Positions 14,813-22,741 of a stretch of 57,434 nt of DNA are shown here, one piece after another (positions within the stretch are counted from its first letter, which is position 1; every line of letters starts with the position of its first letter). The notes beneath the pieces are model-generated. The model was not told the DNA's origin. It made no database searches and was given only the letters and a program-made list of their open reading frames with translations. The translations under genes were made by a program, and so were the position numbers. The stretch is from Fulvivirga sp. (GTDB taxonomy: Bacteria > Bacteroidota > Bacteroidia > Cytophagales > Cyclobacteriaceae): NCBI GenBank assembly GCA_028280565.1, contig JANQLQ010000089.1, positions 1-57,434 of the forward strand, read 5' to 3'.

Positions 14813-15835
14813 GTGAACAAGCATATTATCCTTATCGACCTGTTCGCAGGAATTGGTGGATTTGCATTGGGGCTTATCCAAGGGGGATTTATTCCTGCCA
14901 CTCACTACTATTCGGAAATCGATGCTCACGCCAAGGCAGTTTATGAGTATCACTTTCCGAATAGTAATTTACTTGGATCAGTAACAGATATTAAAGGATC
15001 TACTATTGAAAAATCAGGGACAACCATTGTCACTTTTGGCAGCCCTTGCCAGGATTTCAGCGTTGCGGGCAAACAAAAGGGTCTTACGGGAGCAAGAAGT
15101 AGCCTCATTATTGAAGCCATCCGAATTATCAACGAAACTCGACCTGATCTATTTATCTGGGAAAATGTTAAAGGGACCTATTCATCCAACGAAGGCCGGG
15201 ATTTTCAAGCGATATTGCAAGCGTTTACCAACCTACGGAGTTATCGACTTGAATGGCAATTGCTTAACAGCCTATGGTTTATACCCCAAAATAGAGAGCG
15301 GATATTCCTTATCGGACATCTTGATCAAAAGAGTACCCCGGGCGTATTTCCTTTCACAGCAACAGATCGATTATCTCACCTGCAATACCGTGGAAAACCG
15401 ATCCAAAAGCAAAGGGTTCAGGGCCAAAATCATACCTCAACCCTAGATACCCGGTACGGGAGTGTTCGGAATTCAGGAGAGACCTATCTACTTATCAACT
15501 CCGGGTTGAAGCAGGGATATGAAGTAGCCAGGGAAGGGAACATTGTTGATTTCCAGCGACCGACCTCAACAAGTCGGAAGGGCCGGGTACAAACAACGAA
15601 AGTGAAAACACTGGATACCACCTGTGAACAGGGAGTGTATACCCAAGGTCAAATTCGGCAGCTTACGGAAGTAGAGTGCGAACGGCTACAAGGGTTCCCG
15701 GACGATTGGACAAAACTCGGGGTATATGCTGGAAACTTGAAAGAAGTGTCCCGGACACGAAGGTATCACCTTATTGGTAATGCGGTCACAGTGAAAGTCG
15801 TCAAAGCGATTGGCCAGCGACTCTTAACCCTTTAA
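14813..15835 (+). CDS. C5-cytosine DNA methyltransferase (Dcm family)
   Basis: 340 residues, typical for a single-domain m5C enzyme. Motif I DLFAGIGGFALGL, catalytic motif IV GSPCQDFSVAGKQKGL (the Cys attacks C6 of cytosine), motif VI WENVKG, motif VIII QNRERIFLIG, motif IX near LTEVECERLQGFPDDW, motif X LIGNAVTVKVV. GTG start. No restriction endonuclease lies next to it, so it is an orphan enzyme, common in phages, probably protecting element DNA or marking it. Target sequence cannot be read from the sequence. Confidence 0.9.
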   Translation: MNKHIILIDLFAGIGGFALGLIQGGFIPATHYYSEIDAHAKAVYEYHFPNSNLLGSVTDIKGSTIEKSGTTIVTFGSPCQDFSVAGKQKGLTGARSSLIIEAIRIINETRPDLFIWENVKGTYSSNEGRDFQAILQAFTNLRSYRLEWQLLNSLWFIPQNRERIFLIGHLDQKSTPGVFPFTATDRLSHLQYRGKPIQKQRVQGQNHTSTLDTRYGSVRNSGETYLLINSGLKQGYEVAREGNIVDFQRPTSTSRKGRVQTTKVKTLDTTCEQGVYTQGQIRQLTEVECERLQGFPDDWTKLGVYAGNLKEVSRTRRYHLIGNAVTVKVVKAIGQRLLTL

Positions 15836-15858
15836 AAAGTAGTAATCAAAAATTTCAA

Positions 15859-16239
15859 ATGATGGATGCTTATCACACAATAGTTGGACAGCTCATGTCC
15901 TATTTAGTCGGGCTCGATTGGTCCTTTATCGTCACATTTATCTTACTAGCTTATGCGATCAATCAACCGAAAACTACCGCCTTGTTCACAAGGCTATTCA
16001 AATACAGGTTACGCACTCGTTACAGGACCCTGATTGTAGGGGTAGTTTACGCGACAACGATCTTCTTTCTCCGTGGCAAAGCATTGCACCAGGTCGAGTT
16101 ACTTTTCAAGTCCCTGCTTTTTGCCATGATCTTTCACAAACTGATGATTGAACAGGTGGTACGCCTGCTAAAACCAGGCCGTCACCACTTACCCGGTAAC
16201 CACTTCATTTCGAAAAATGGAACGAGCAAAAAACAGTAA
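15859..16239 (+). CDS. Multi-pass membrane protein, holin-like
   Basis: 126 residues with about three membrane segments: around 18-35 (WSFIVTFILLAYAI), 55-72 (TLIVGVVYATTIFFL) and 80-100 (VELLFKSLLFAMIF), and a basic tail (RLLKPGRHH). Size, topology and position before two spanin-like genes fit a holin, which would let an enzyme without a signal peptide, such as the amidase, reach the wall. Holins share little sequence, so the call rests on context. Confidence 0.5.
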   Translation: MMDAYHTIVGQLMSYLVGLDWSFIVTFILLAYAINQPKTTALFTRLFKYRLRTRYRTLIVGVVYATTIFFLRGKALHQVELLFKSLLFAMIFHKLMIEQVVRLLKPGRHHLPGNHFISKNGTSKKQ

Positions 16240-16582
16240 GTATCTCCTTATCGCAGCAATATGTTTATTCTACTTGGTATGGCATACGTTCTACGGAACA
16301 TCCGAAGGAAGCGAGCTGGAAAAAAGCTTAAAAAGGCAACTCCAGCAGACCCAGCAGGAAAATGATTCCCTCTCCAGCGTACTCGTGACGATTGATTCGA
16401 TCAATACGGTACTGGAGCTAACGGCAGATAGCCTGACGATACTACTCGTTCAGGATCAACAAAAGATAAGTGGCTTAAAAAGAAAGCAAAATGAAACGAT
16501 TCAAATTATTGATAGCTATGATGGTCATAAGCTGTTGCGTTTTTTCGCAGAGCTTAAAACCGATAGTGCAGGTAGTAAATGA
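16217..16582 (+). CDS. Inner-membrane-anchored coiled-coil protein, i-spanin-like
   Basis: 121 residues: N-terminal membrane anchor (YLLIAAICLFYLVWHTFYG), then a heptad-rich periplasmic region (LEKSLKRQLQQTQQENDSLS). The layout matches Rz-type inner-membrane spanins. It overlaps the previous gene by 23 bp and the next by 92 bp; the latter recalls nested Rz/Rz1 genes. Probable role: linking inner and outer membrane at lysis. No sequence family recognised. Confidence 0.55.
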   Translation: MERAKNSKYLLIAAICLFYLVWHTFYGTSEGSELEKSLKRQLQQTQQENDSLSSVLVTIDSINTVLELTADSLTILLVQDQQKISGLKRKQNETIQIIDSYDGHKLLRFFAELKTDSAGSK

Positions 16583-16910
16583 CGATACCCTTTTCTGCTT
16601 CAGCATTCCCCAATCTAAAAAACTGGCAAAGCTGGTAGTGAAGGGTGCCTACAATGATTCCCTTGCTCATGCACTTGGCAGTGAAAACCGGCGATTGTAT
16701 GCGCTTGTGGAAGGGAAAGACCAGGTCATTTATAACCTGGATGTGAAACTGGACCTAACCCATCAAATGGCCGAAAATCATAAAGAGAACCTTCGATCCA
16801 TCGAGGGGATACTCGAAGTACGAAACAAAGAGCTAAAGCAAAAAAAGCGGGACAAGCGGTGGATGGCCGTTGGCCTGGTTGGGTTAGCCATTATTTCAGT
16901 AACTCGATAA
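16491..16910 (+). CDS. Lipoprotein-like coiled-coil protein with C-terminal membrane helix, u-spanin-like
   Basis: 139 residues. It starts MKRFKLLIAMMVISCCVFSQ, a signal sequence with VISC, which satisfies the lipobox pattern. A charged coiled coil follows (about 55-115), and it ends in a short membrane helix (WMAVGLVGLAIIS). Lipid anchor in the outer membrane plus C-terminal inner-membrane helix is the design of unimolecular spanins such as T1 gp11. A plain signal peptidase I site after FSQ is the alternative. Its start lies inside the preceding gene. Confidence 0.55.
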   Translation: MKRFKLLIAMMVISCCVFSQSLKPIVQVVNDDTLFCFSIPQSKKLAKLVVKGAYNDSLAHALGSENRRLYALVEGKDQVIYNLDVKLDLTHQMAENHKENLRSIEGILEVRNKELKQKKRDKRWMAVGLVGLAIISVTR

Positions 16911-16920
16911 TAGTTAAGAT

Positions 16921-18342
16921 ATGAGTTTTGGAGGTTATCAAAGTGATGTAGATGTACGAGATCTAAACCTAGTGGGTAGGATTGACGGGGAAAACCTGGA
17001 GCTTGCCACAGAGCAAGAAGAAGGAGTGGTGGTCCTTGCTTCAGAAGATGAGGGATTAAACGGTGACGGTACCGGGGTGATTACTGCTCCTGTGCTGCAA
17101 GTAGTGTTGGGGGAACGAGTCAAGGAGGCGACCGAGCAAGAGGCTGGCACGGTAAGGAAAGCCACCGAAGAAGAGGCCACCGATGGAGAAGGGGACGGGG
17201 TTATTACGTCCGATACCCTGAATACTGTGCTGGATCAAAGGGTGGTGGAAGCAACGACCGATGAGCTAGGGGTCGTCACACGGGCCTCGGAAGAAGATGC
17301 CCTAAACAGCCAGGGTTCAGGCGTGATCAGCGCAGAACAACTCGGAGTTGTGTTCGATGACCGGATCGTGGAAGCGAGTGAACAAGAACCCGGTATTGTA
17401 CGGAGAGCCACCGAAGAAGAGGCCACCGGCGGTCAAGGGGACGGGGTGATCACGTCCTCCCTGTTAAATACGGTGTTGGAAGAGCAAACGAATGAACCTA
17501 CAAGCGGCACCTGGACAGACAAGGGGGAGCTAGATGCGAGCACCTTTCCAAGTTTTCCTTCGGGCAAGGTTGGAGATACTTACAATATCGTCAACGAAGG
17601 AGCCATTGGAGACAGCGATGGCGGCTCGGGACTTTCCGTGAGTGAGAATGATGTTTTACGCTGCATTCGTGAAAACAATGGAGGTTCTTTTGCCAACCCT
17701 GCCGTGGCGGAAGCTTGGCGTGTCATTAGAAACAGACCCTCTCCAGCTTCCACAAACAGTCCAGGGATTGCGCGATTCGCTACGGTTCAAGAGTTAACAG
17801 ACGATGAACCTCCCTCCAACGTCATGGTGTCAGCCGTAGGATTCAGGACCATCTTGGACAGTAGGGTAGGAAAAGCGGTACTTTCTGGCAACCATGCAGC
17901 AGCAGTTGTAACAGATACTCCGACAACGAATGAAGTAGAGTTCCCCGGTTCCTATTTGCTACGGGCAGAAACCATACGACCGAATGAAATTTTGAAAATC
18001 GTTGCATCTGGCCTCTTCCGTGATTCATTGCCCCCTCTTCCAAGCCCGGCTGAGAAAAGACTTTTCCTCTACTTAGGAGATACCTTGATCGCACAAAACA
18101 TCAATATTAGTGTGGTAGGTTCTTTTAGGTTGGAAGTGGTCTTGCATCGTTCAGGAACGATTGGAAAAGGGTGGGCCGATTTCGCTATTAGCGGCCAGCC
18201 TAACCAAATCACTAACATAGAGACTCGGGAAGAAGTCAATTTCACGAATGACCTGTTGATTAGGATGACAGGACAAATCTTTACGCCAGGTCAATCACAG
18301 TTGATTGTAAGGGAGAGTTTTAGTGTACAACGAATTTCTTAG
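16921..18342 (+). CDS. Fibre-like protein built of tail-fibre-type repeats
   Basis: 473 residues. Residues about 20-195 hold four or five repeats of 36-43 residues with the pattern ATEQExGxVxxATEEEAxxGxGxGVITxxxLxxVL. A further copy (SPGIARFATVQELTDDEPPS) lies at about 280-315. Such GIVRxAT repeats are typical of phage fibres and trimeric adhesins. The region 200-280 and the last 150 residues are beta-rich and look like globular heads, suited to receptor binding. The repeats suggest a trimeric rod. It lies between spanin-like and M15 genes. Host receptor unknown. Confidence 0.7.
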   Translation: MSFGGYQSDVDVRDLNLVGRIDGENLELATEQEEGVVVLASEDEGLNGDGTGVITAPVLQVVLGERVKEATEQEAGTVRKATEEEATDGEGDGVITSDTLNTVLDQRVVEATTDELGVVTRASEEDALNSQGSGVISAEQLGVVFDDRIVEASEQEPGIVRRATEEEATGGQGDGVITSSLLNTVLEEQTNEPTSGTWTDKGELDASTFPSFPSGKVGDTYNIVNEGAIGDSDGGSGLSVSENDVLRCIRENNGGSFANPAVAEAWRVIRNRPSPASTNSPGIARFATVQELTDDEPPSNVMVSAVGFRTILDSRVGKAVLSGNHAAAVVTDTPTTNEVEFPGSYLLRAETIRPNEILKIVASGLFRDSLPPLPSPAEKRLFLYLGDTLIAQNINISVVGSFRLEVVLHRSGTIGKGWADFAISGQPNQITNIETREEVNFTNDLLIRMTGQIFTPGQSQLIVRESFSVQRIS

Positions 18343-18348
18343 AATATC

Positions 18349-18675
18349 ATGGATTGGTTAAAAGTTGGAGCTGTAGTATTTGGGGCGACAAGTTTCTGGC
18401 GACTCATTGACACCATCATTAAATGGAGAAGCGATAAAGGGGTCAAGACGGCTGAAGCAAGAAATTTCTATGCTTTGGCCAATAAAGAGATTGTACAAAA
18501 TTGGATGCTCTGGTCACGCACATTAGAAAACAAAATCAAGGACATGGAGGAAACTATCACTTTGCAAAAGGGGAGGATAGACGAACTGGAGCGACATGTT
18601 CAAGACTTGGAAAGCAGGAATAAGGAACTCGAAGATCAATTAAACCAACTCAAACATGAATCGGGGGTCAACTAA
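18349..18675 (+). CDS. Membrane-anchored coiled-coil protein of phage type
   Basis: 108 residues: MDWLKVGAVVFGATSFWRLID is a membrane-associated N-terminus followed by a long coiled coil (KIKDMEETITLQKGRIDELE and onward). I know this layout from lysis modules of Bacteroidota phages. A 49-codon gene begins inside its 3' end in another frame. It may act as a second spanin or holin accessory. Confidence 0.6.
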   Translation: MDWLKVGAVVFGATSFWRLIDTIIKWRSDKGVKTAEARNFYALANKEIVQNWMLWSRTLENKIKDMEETITLQKGRIDELERHVQDLESRNKELEDQLNQLKHESGVN

Positions 18676-18805
18676 TTCAACACTGAATGTACTGATCGGG
18701 ATCTCATTGACCCTGAACATCACCTACATGAGCATTAAGTTTTACAAGATGTTCCGGGATGGGAAGAAAAAGAAACCATGCAAGTGCGGTGAAAATAGGG
18801 GGTAA
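18656..18805 (+). CDS. Tiny membrane protein overlapping the coiled-coil gene
   Basis: 49 residues (MNRGSTNSTLNVLIGISLTL..., ending KPCKCGENRG): one membrane segment and a basic tail with a CxC pair. It overlaps the preceding gene by 20 bp, and its TAA abuts the next ATG (TAAATG), so the packing supports it. The CxC tail may be redox-active or bind metal. Function unknown. Confidence 0.5.
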   Translation: MNRGSTNSTLNVLIGISLTLNITYMSIKFYKMFRDGKKKKPCKCGENRG

Positions 18806-19300
18806 ATGAACGAGGTAACAAAAAAGCAGTACATCTACTTAGGGATCGGCCTAGCCTCTGTGGTAGTCATAGGGGCCCTGGTCGTTATCCTGCATTCCAG
18901 GTCCAAGATAGACCTTTCCGTATTCGACAGCCCGGATGTTCCCGGAAGTGGGAGGTGTATGGATAAGGAACTGTTAAAAATGTTGGAGAAGCTGGCCAAA
19001 AGATCAGGGTATCCGGTGTTTAAAAACATCAATTCGGGCGCAAGAAGTGCGTACTGGAACAGTAAAGTAGGTGGTGTGAGAAATTCAGCACATAAAATCC
19101 CTGTATGCAAGGCTGTTGACATCCACACCCCGTCAAAGGCTATTCAAGATCGATTAGTGGCCGCTGCCCGGAGTGTGGGATTCAAACGAATAGGTATGGG
19201 CAGTAACTTCGTCCACTTGGATAATGACCACACCAAAAGCCAATACGTGGCATGGGGTTACCCGGCGGGGTCTCCCCCGCCCTATAACCCGTTTGCCTGA
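18806..19300 (+). CDS. Membrane-anchored M15-type peptidase, endolysin candidate
   Basis: 164 residues: N-terminal membrane segment (YLGIGLASVVVIGALVVIL) and a peptidase M15_3-like domain. The zinc triad is H96 in NSAHK, D105 in KAVDIH and H137 in FVHLD. SGARSAYWNSKVGG is the usual lead-in, but the family's SxHxxGxAxD stretch is longer here and has lost its glycine. Such enzymes cut peptide cross-links in peptidoglycan. The anchor suggests export by Sec and membrane tethering, like signal-anchor endolysins. Last gene of the block. Confidence 0.75.
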   Translation: MNEVTKKQYIYLGIGLASVVVIGALVVILHSRSKIDLSVFDSPDVPGSGRCMDKELLKMLEKLAKRSGYPVFKNINSGARSAYWNSKVGGVRNSAHKIPVCKAVDIHTPSKAIQDRLVAAARSVGFKRIGMGSNFVHLDNDHTKSQYVAWGYPAGSPPPYNPFA

Positions 19301-19684
19301 GCGATATCGATACCTCACCTCCACCTCCAAATCACCCTGCTCGACCAGCTTCCCTGCCTCCAAATGGATTTTTTTAATCAAACCACACACTAGTCGGATA
19401 ACCATTGTCTTCATTTTCATGAATTCTACGGTAGACTATATTCACTATTGAGATTCGCAAGTTGTGAATTACCTATCCTTGGACAAGCATCAGCTCATCG
19501 CTTCAAAGAAGCGAACCCTCAAATCACATGTGAGGTGGTGGGATTTCCTGGTACTATCGGGAGGATTGATTTTGACTCGAAGTGGAACTTAAGATTTTTT
19601 TGGCGGTTCAACGCTCCGATTTTTCATCAATTGGAAAAATGAACATCAAAAACATTTCACATACCCCTTAATTTTCACTTTCCC

Positions 19685-19732
19685 AAAAACCGCTAGCAGG
19701 CAATAAATAAAATTCCTCGCCTAGCGGTTTTT
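19685..19732 (+). terminator. Bidirectional terminator
   Basis: Left arm AAAAACCGCTAGCAGG (19685-19700) pairs with CCTCGCCTAGCGGTTTTT (19715-19732) with two bulged bases, flanked by A and T runs. It would end transcripts of the virus-like block and also work on the other strand. Confidence 0.8.
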
Positions 19733-19888
19733 ATGATCAAACTGTTTTGAATGGTGCTTTCTAGTTGATAAATTCATAAGATTAAATAGTATGTAAACTA
19801 TTCACCACCAAACCAACAACAAATACTTACAATCGACTACAAATGGATATAGAATCAAAAATCAATGAATTACACAATTTTATGAATT

Positions 19889-19918
19889 GTATAACCGTTT
19901 TTGCGGTTCGCGTTATAC
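19889..19918 (+). repeat. Short attC-like hairpin before the defence operon
   Basis: GTATAAC (19889-19895) and GTTATAC (19912-19918) are perfect inverted repeats of 7 bp, with inner pairing ACCG/CGGT. The bases after it contain GTTCTTGGCA (19923-19932), the same ten bases that begin the window. It is far shorter than a normal attC site, so it could be a collapsed site or a plain hairpin. Confidence 0.3.
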
Positions 19919-19943
19919 ACTAGTTCTTGGCATCAATACTCAC

Positions 19944-22592
19944 ATGACGCAAGAATCAACCTACAATCAGGAAGAAGTACAGGAACTATTCGATGTAGTA
20001 TTTAAACTTTCTGCTAAGGATATTAACGACAAACTAACTAAAGTTCGTAATCGTCCAGAAATTGCAAAAAGAAGGTGGTTTTGGGAACTACTCCAGAATT
20101 CGAAAGACGCTGTAAAACAAGGTGAACGAGTTGATGCTAACTTAAGACTCTACAGAGACGAAACAAGTCAGTTGTTCATTCAATTTTCCCACAACGGAAA
20201 TCCATTCAGGTATCAAGACGCAAAAAACTTAATCTTTCCATACTCAGACAAAGAGGATGAGGAAGACTCGGACAAATCTGGACGATTTGGGACAGGTTTT
20301 CTGGCTACTCATATTTTGTCAAAAATCATTCATGTAAAAGGGGTCTACATAAAGGACAATATCCCATTCGATTTTAACTTCAAATTAGATAGATCGGCTG
20401 TAGATAAAACGGAACTGTCAGATAGTATCAACAAAACTTGGCAGGACTTTAGAGAGAATCGAACCCAAAAAAAAGGATATGCCTACAATCAAAGTCACTT
20501 TGATACATTCTTTACTTATCCAATTGATGATGAACTTCTAGACTTAGTCCTAGAATCAATTGACGATTTACAAACTTCTTTACTCTTTGCACTTGCATTT
20601 ATCCCAAAAGTGAGAAGTGTTACTATTCAAAATGAAATTTCTAATACGATCACATGCTACAAAAAAGATGACTCACAAACGAAGGAAATAAATGAGTGGA
20701 TTAGGGAGGTTATTATTGAAAAATCGATTTCTGGCAATCCCTCACAAGATGAGATCAAATTATTGATCAGTTCGGATGGCAATGTGGACCTTGGAGTTGA
20801 AATAGAAGAATTTGAAGGATGCCACCGAATCAAAACGCTAGAAGAGCATCATCCGATTTTATTCTGTCCATTTCCTTTAATCGGGGCACATGATTTTCCT
20901 TTTCCGGTAGTTTTAAACTCCGAATCATTTATCCCAAAAGAAGAACGCGATGGGATTTGGCTTTCGAATACTGCTGAAGGTATAGAAAACCACAAAGTAT
21001 TCGAAAACTCAGTAGAGCTTTTTAAACCACTTGCTGAACACATCTCTAAAATTGGATTGAAGAACACCTTTCTGTTATTCAATACTTTGAAGGATTCTCC
21101 CCAAGTTCCAGATATGGACAAGACTTGGTATGAGGACAAAATTCAGAATCCAATAAAGGCGTTTTTGCTAAAACTACCACTCGTTGACAATCCTATTAAA
21201 GGTCGAATTCCAATTCTTGAGGAAAACACCAAAGTAATGTTTCCAAGTAATCCTAAGCAGGAAATTAGGGATGAAATGTGGGATTTAATGAATGAAATAA
21301 TGCCCCCACTTCTTCCTCCAAGAAACGAAGTGCATGCTTGGTATGACGTTTTATGGGAAGACTGTCCAAAAATATCATTAAAGCGATTTTCAAAGTTTAT
21401 TTCAGGAAAGGGTACCGTTCAATCATTAAGTGCAGGGCTTTTTGGCAATGACGAAGAAAAGACCATGACCTGGCTTAACAAATGGGTTTCTTTAATTACA
21501 AAAGAACAGGAGACACTACTTGGAGAAACAGAAACAGTAATACTTCCAAATCAATTTGGTGAGTTCAAAGATAAAGATGAATTGTATCTGGATGATGATA
21601 CCATCGATGAAGAATTAAAGGAGATTCATGCTTCAACAGCCAAATTCAAGAATGGAGTAACTGACTGGAGAACAGAATTATTAGACAAAAGAATATATTT
21701 AGAACTGCCGCAAAACAAGACCAGAACAATTGAGGGGATTTCTTTGCTGATTGTCGAGAACGTAAAGGATTTACTTCGTAACGATCAGCCCTCAAATGAA
21801 TTACAGGATTTATTTTCAAAACTACTCAACTGGCTTAATGAAAACCCTGATAAGAGAAGGGAATACTTCAAAGGTCTTAAAACCGATACACTTTTATACA
21901 AAACTGCAAATGAAGCGAAACTTAAACAGTTCACAGAACTACTCCGTAAGGACAGAGAAGGTGAAATTTCTGTTGAAGATTTAGCGAATTTAGATCCTTC
22001 TAAAGTGGCTTTACTGAACGATCCGAATTTGGAATTGAAATTACGGTTGGGTGAACAGGCACTAGAAGAAATTCAAAAGGAAAAAGAAGAATTTGAATTC
22101 AAGAAACATGCGGGTGACCTATTTGAAAAATTGTTTCAAGAAATTATCAATGCTGACAATCGGTTAGAGATTGAGAAGGTGGACGGGGAACAGGATTTTA
22201 TAATTACAAGGCGAATTGATTCGAAGAAGTTTTATGTTGAGATGAAATCAATTAACCCGGATGAACGCAAAGTTCAAATGACTCATAAACAAGCGAAGAA
22301 AGCATACCAATTTCCTACAAACTACTTCTTGTGCTTCATTCCAAACAATGGCTCTCAAATTGACGAACCCTATTTTCGAACTAATGCCAAATTTGATGGA
22401 AACATTGGGATAAAATTAACTGAAAAAGTAACTAAGGCTCTGGCCTTTGAATCTTCAGAGGACGGTGTAGCTGTGGAATTTGAAGATGCTCTTTTGCAGC
22501 AGTACAAAAAGTATCGCTATAAATTCATTATCGAACTAGGTATATTGGAACAAGAAACTTTTGAAGTTTTTAAAAATCGGATAACAGCTTAA
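19944..22592 (+). CDS. GHKL ATPase fused to a PD-(D/E)xK nuclease-like domain (putative defence protein)
   Basis: About 882 residues from ATG at 19944; the upstream in-frame ATG at 19887 lies in the hairpin. N-terminus: sacsin/Hsp90-type ATP-binding fold with WELLQNSKDAV (about 48-58), SHNGNPF and SGRFGTGFLATH (about 112-123). A long middle region has no recognised motif. The C-terminus carries QDFII (about 750) and FYVEMKSI (about 765-770), spaced as the D...ExK of restriction-endonuclease-like folds. Such fusions are frequent in defence islands, where ATP-driven change is thought to license a nuclease. Strong A+T bias sets it apart from the virus-like block. The function is inferred. Confidence 0.7.
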   Translation: MTQESTYNQEEVQELFDVVFKLSAKDINDKLTKVRNRPEIAKRRWFWELLQNSKDAVKQGERVDANLRLYRDETSQLFIQFSHNGNPFRYQDAKNLIFPYSDKEDEEDSDKSGRFGTGFLATHILSKIIHVKGVYIKDNIPFDFNFKLDRSAVDKTELSDSINKTWQDFRENRTQKKGYAYNQSHFDTFFTYPIDDELLDLVLESIDDLQTSLLFALAFIPKVRSVTIQNEISNTITCYKKDDSQTKEINEWIREVIIEKSISGNPSQDEIKLLISSDGNVDLGVEIEEFEGCHRIKTLEEHHPILFCPFPLIGAHDFPFPVVLNSESFIPKEERDGIWLSNTAEGIENHKVFENSVELFKPLAEHISKIGLKNTFLLFNTLKDSPQVPDMDKTWYEDKIQNPIKAFLLKLPLVDNPIKGRIPILEENTKVMFPSNPKQEIRDEMWDLMNEIMPPLLPPRNEVHAWYDVLWEDCPKISLKRFSKFISGKGTVQSLSAGLFGNDEEKTMTWLNKWVSLITKEQETLLGETETVILPNQFGEFKDKDELYLDDDTIDEELKEIHASTAKFKNGVTDWRTELLDKRIYLELPQNKTRTIEGISLLIVENVKDLLRNDQPSNELQDLFSKLLNWLNENPDKRREYFKGLKTDTLLYKTANEAKLKQFTELLRKDREGEISVEDLANLDPSKVALLNDPNLELKLRLGEQALEEIQKEKEEFEFKKHAGDLFEKLFQEIINADNRLEIEKVDGEQDFIITRRIDSKKFYVEMKSINPDERKVQMTHKQAKKAYQFPTNYFLCFIPNNGSQIDEPYFRTNAKFDGNIGIKLTEKVTKALAFESSEDGVAVEFEDALLQQYKKYRYKFIIELGILEQETFEVFKNRITA

Positions 22593-22603
22593 AGAAGATA
22601 CTG

Positions 22604-22741
22604 ATGTCAACAAACGACATAGCACATGCCTCTACTGAGCAGTCTGATAGTGAGTGTGAAACGGAAACTTTTGTGATATTTGATAGTCCAAAGGCACGTG
22701 CTATATCTGGACGATACCAGCAATTACTTTCACATGGTTAG
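22604..22741 (+). CDS. Small ORF coupled to the DUF2971 gene
   Basis: 45 residues (MSTNDIAHASTEQSDSECE..., ending QQLLSHG), acidic in its first half. It begins 11 bp after the nuclease stop, and its TAG overlaps the ATG of the next gene (ATGGTTAG), an arrangement typical of coupled translation. It may be a leader or a small partner of the two flanking proteins. No homologue known to me. Confidence 0.4.
   Translation: MSTNDIAHASTEQSDSECETETFVIFDSPKARAISGRYQQLLSHG

Larger units (their letters stand above)
19301..19943 (+). other. Non-coding stretch at the right end of the virus-like block
   Basis: 643 bp without a convincing gene. It holds a terminator (19685-19732), a palindrome AATAGT-ATGTAA-ACTATT (19785-19802) and an attC-like hairpin (19889-19918). 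A minus-strand open frame starting ATGAAAATGAAGACAATGG near 19420 runs into the end of the M15 gene and may be a remnant cut by the element; support is weak. The right boundary of the virus-like block probably lies here. Confidence 0.5.

Noticed and set aside
15006-15446. 146-codon plus-strand frame inside the methyltransferase gene
   Set aside because: Methyltransferase motifs run through the region in the other frame; this one has no motif.
2578-19300. Tailed prophage or contractile injection system
   Set aside because: No sheath, tube, baseplate, portal, terminase or tape-measure gene is present, and membrane proteins dominate.
19448-19642. 64-codon plus-strand frame in the gap after the M15 gene
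   Set aside because: No ribosome-binding context, no neighbours in an operon and no recognisable motif.
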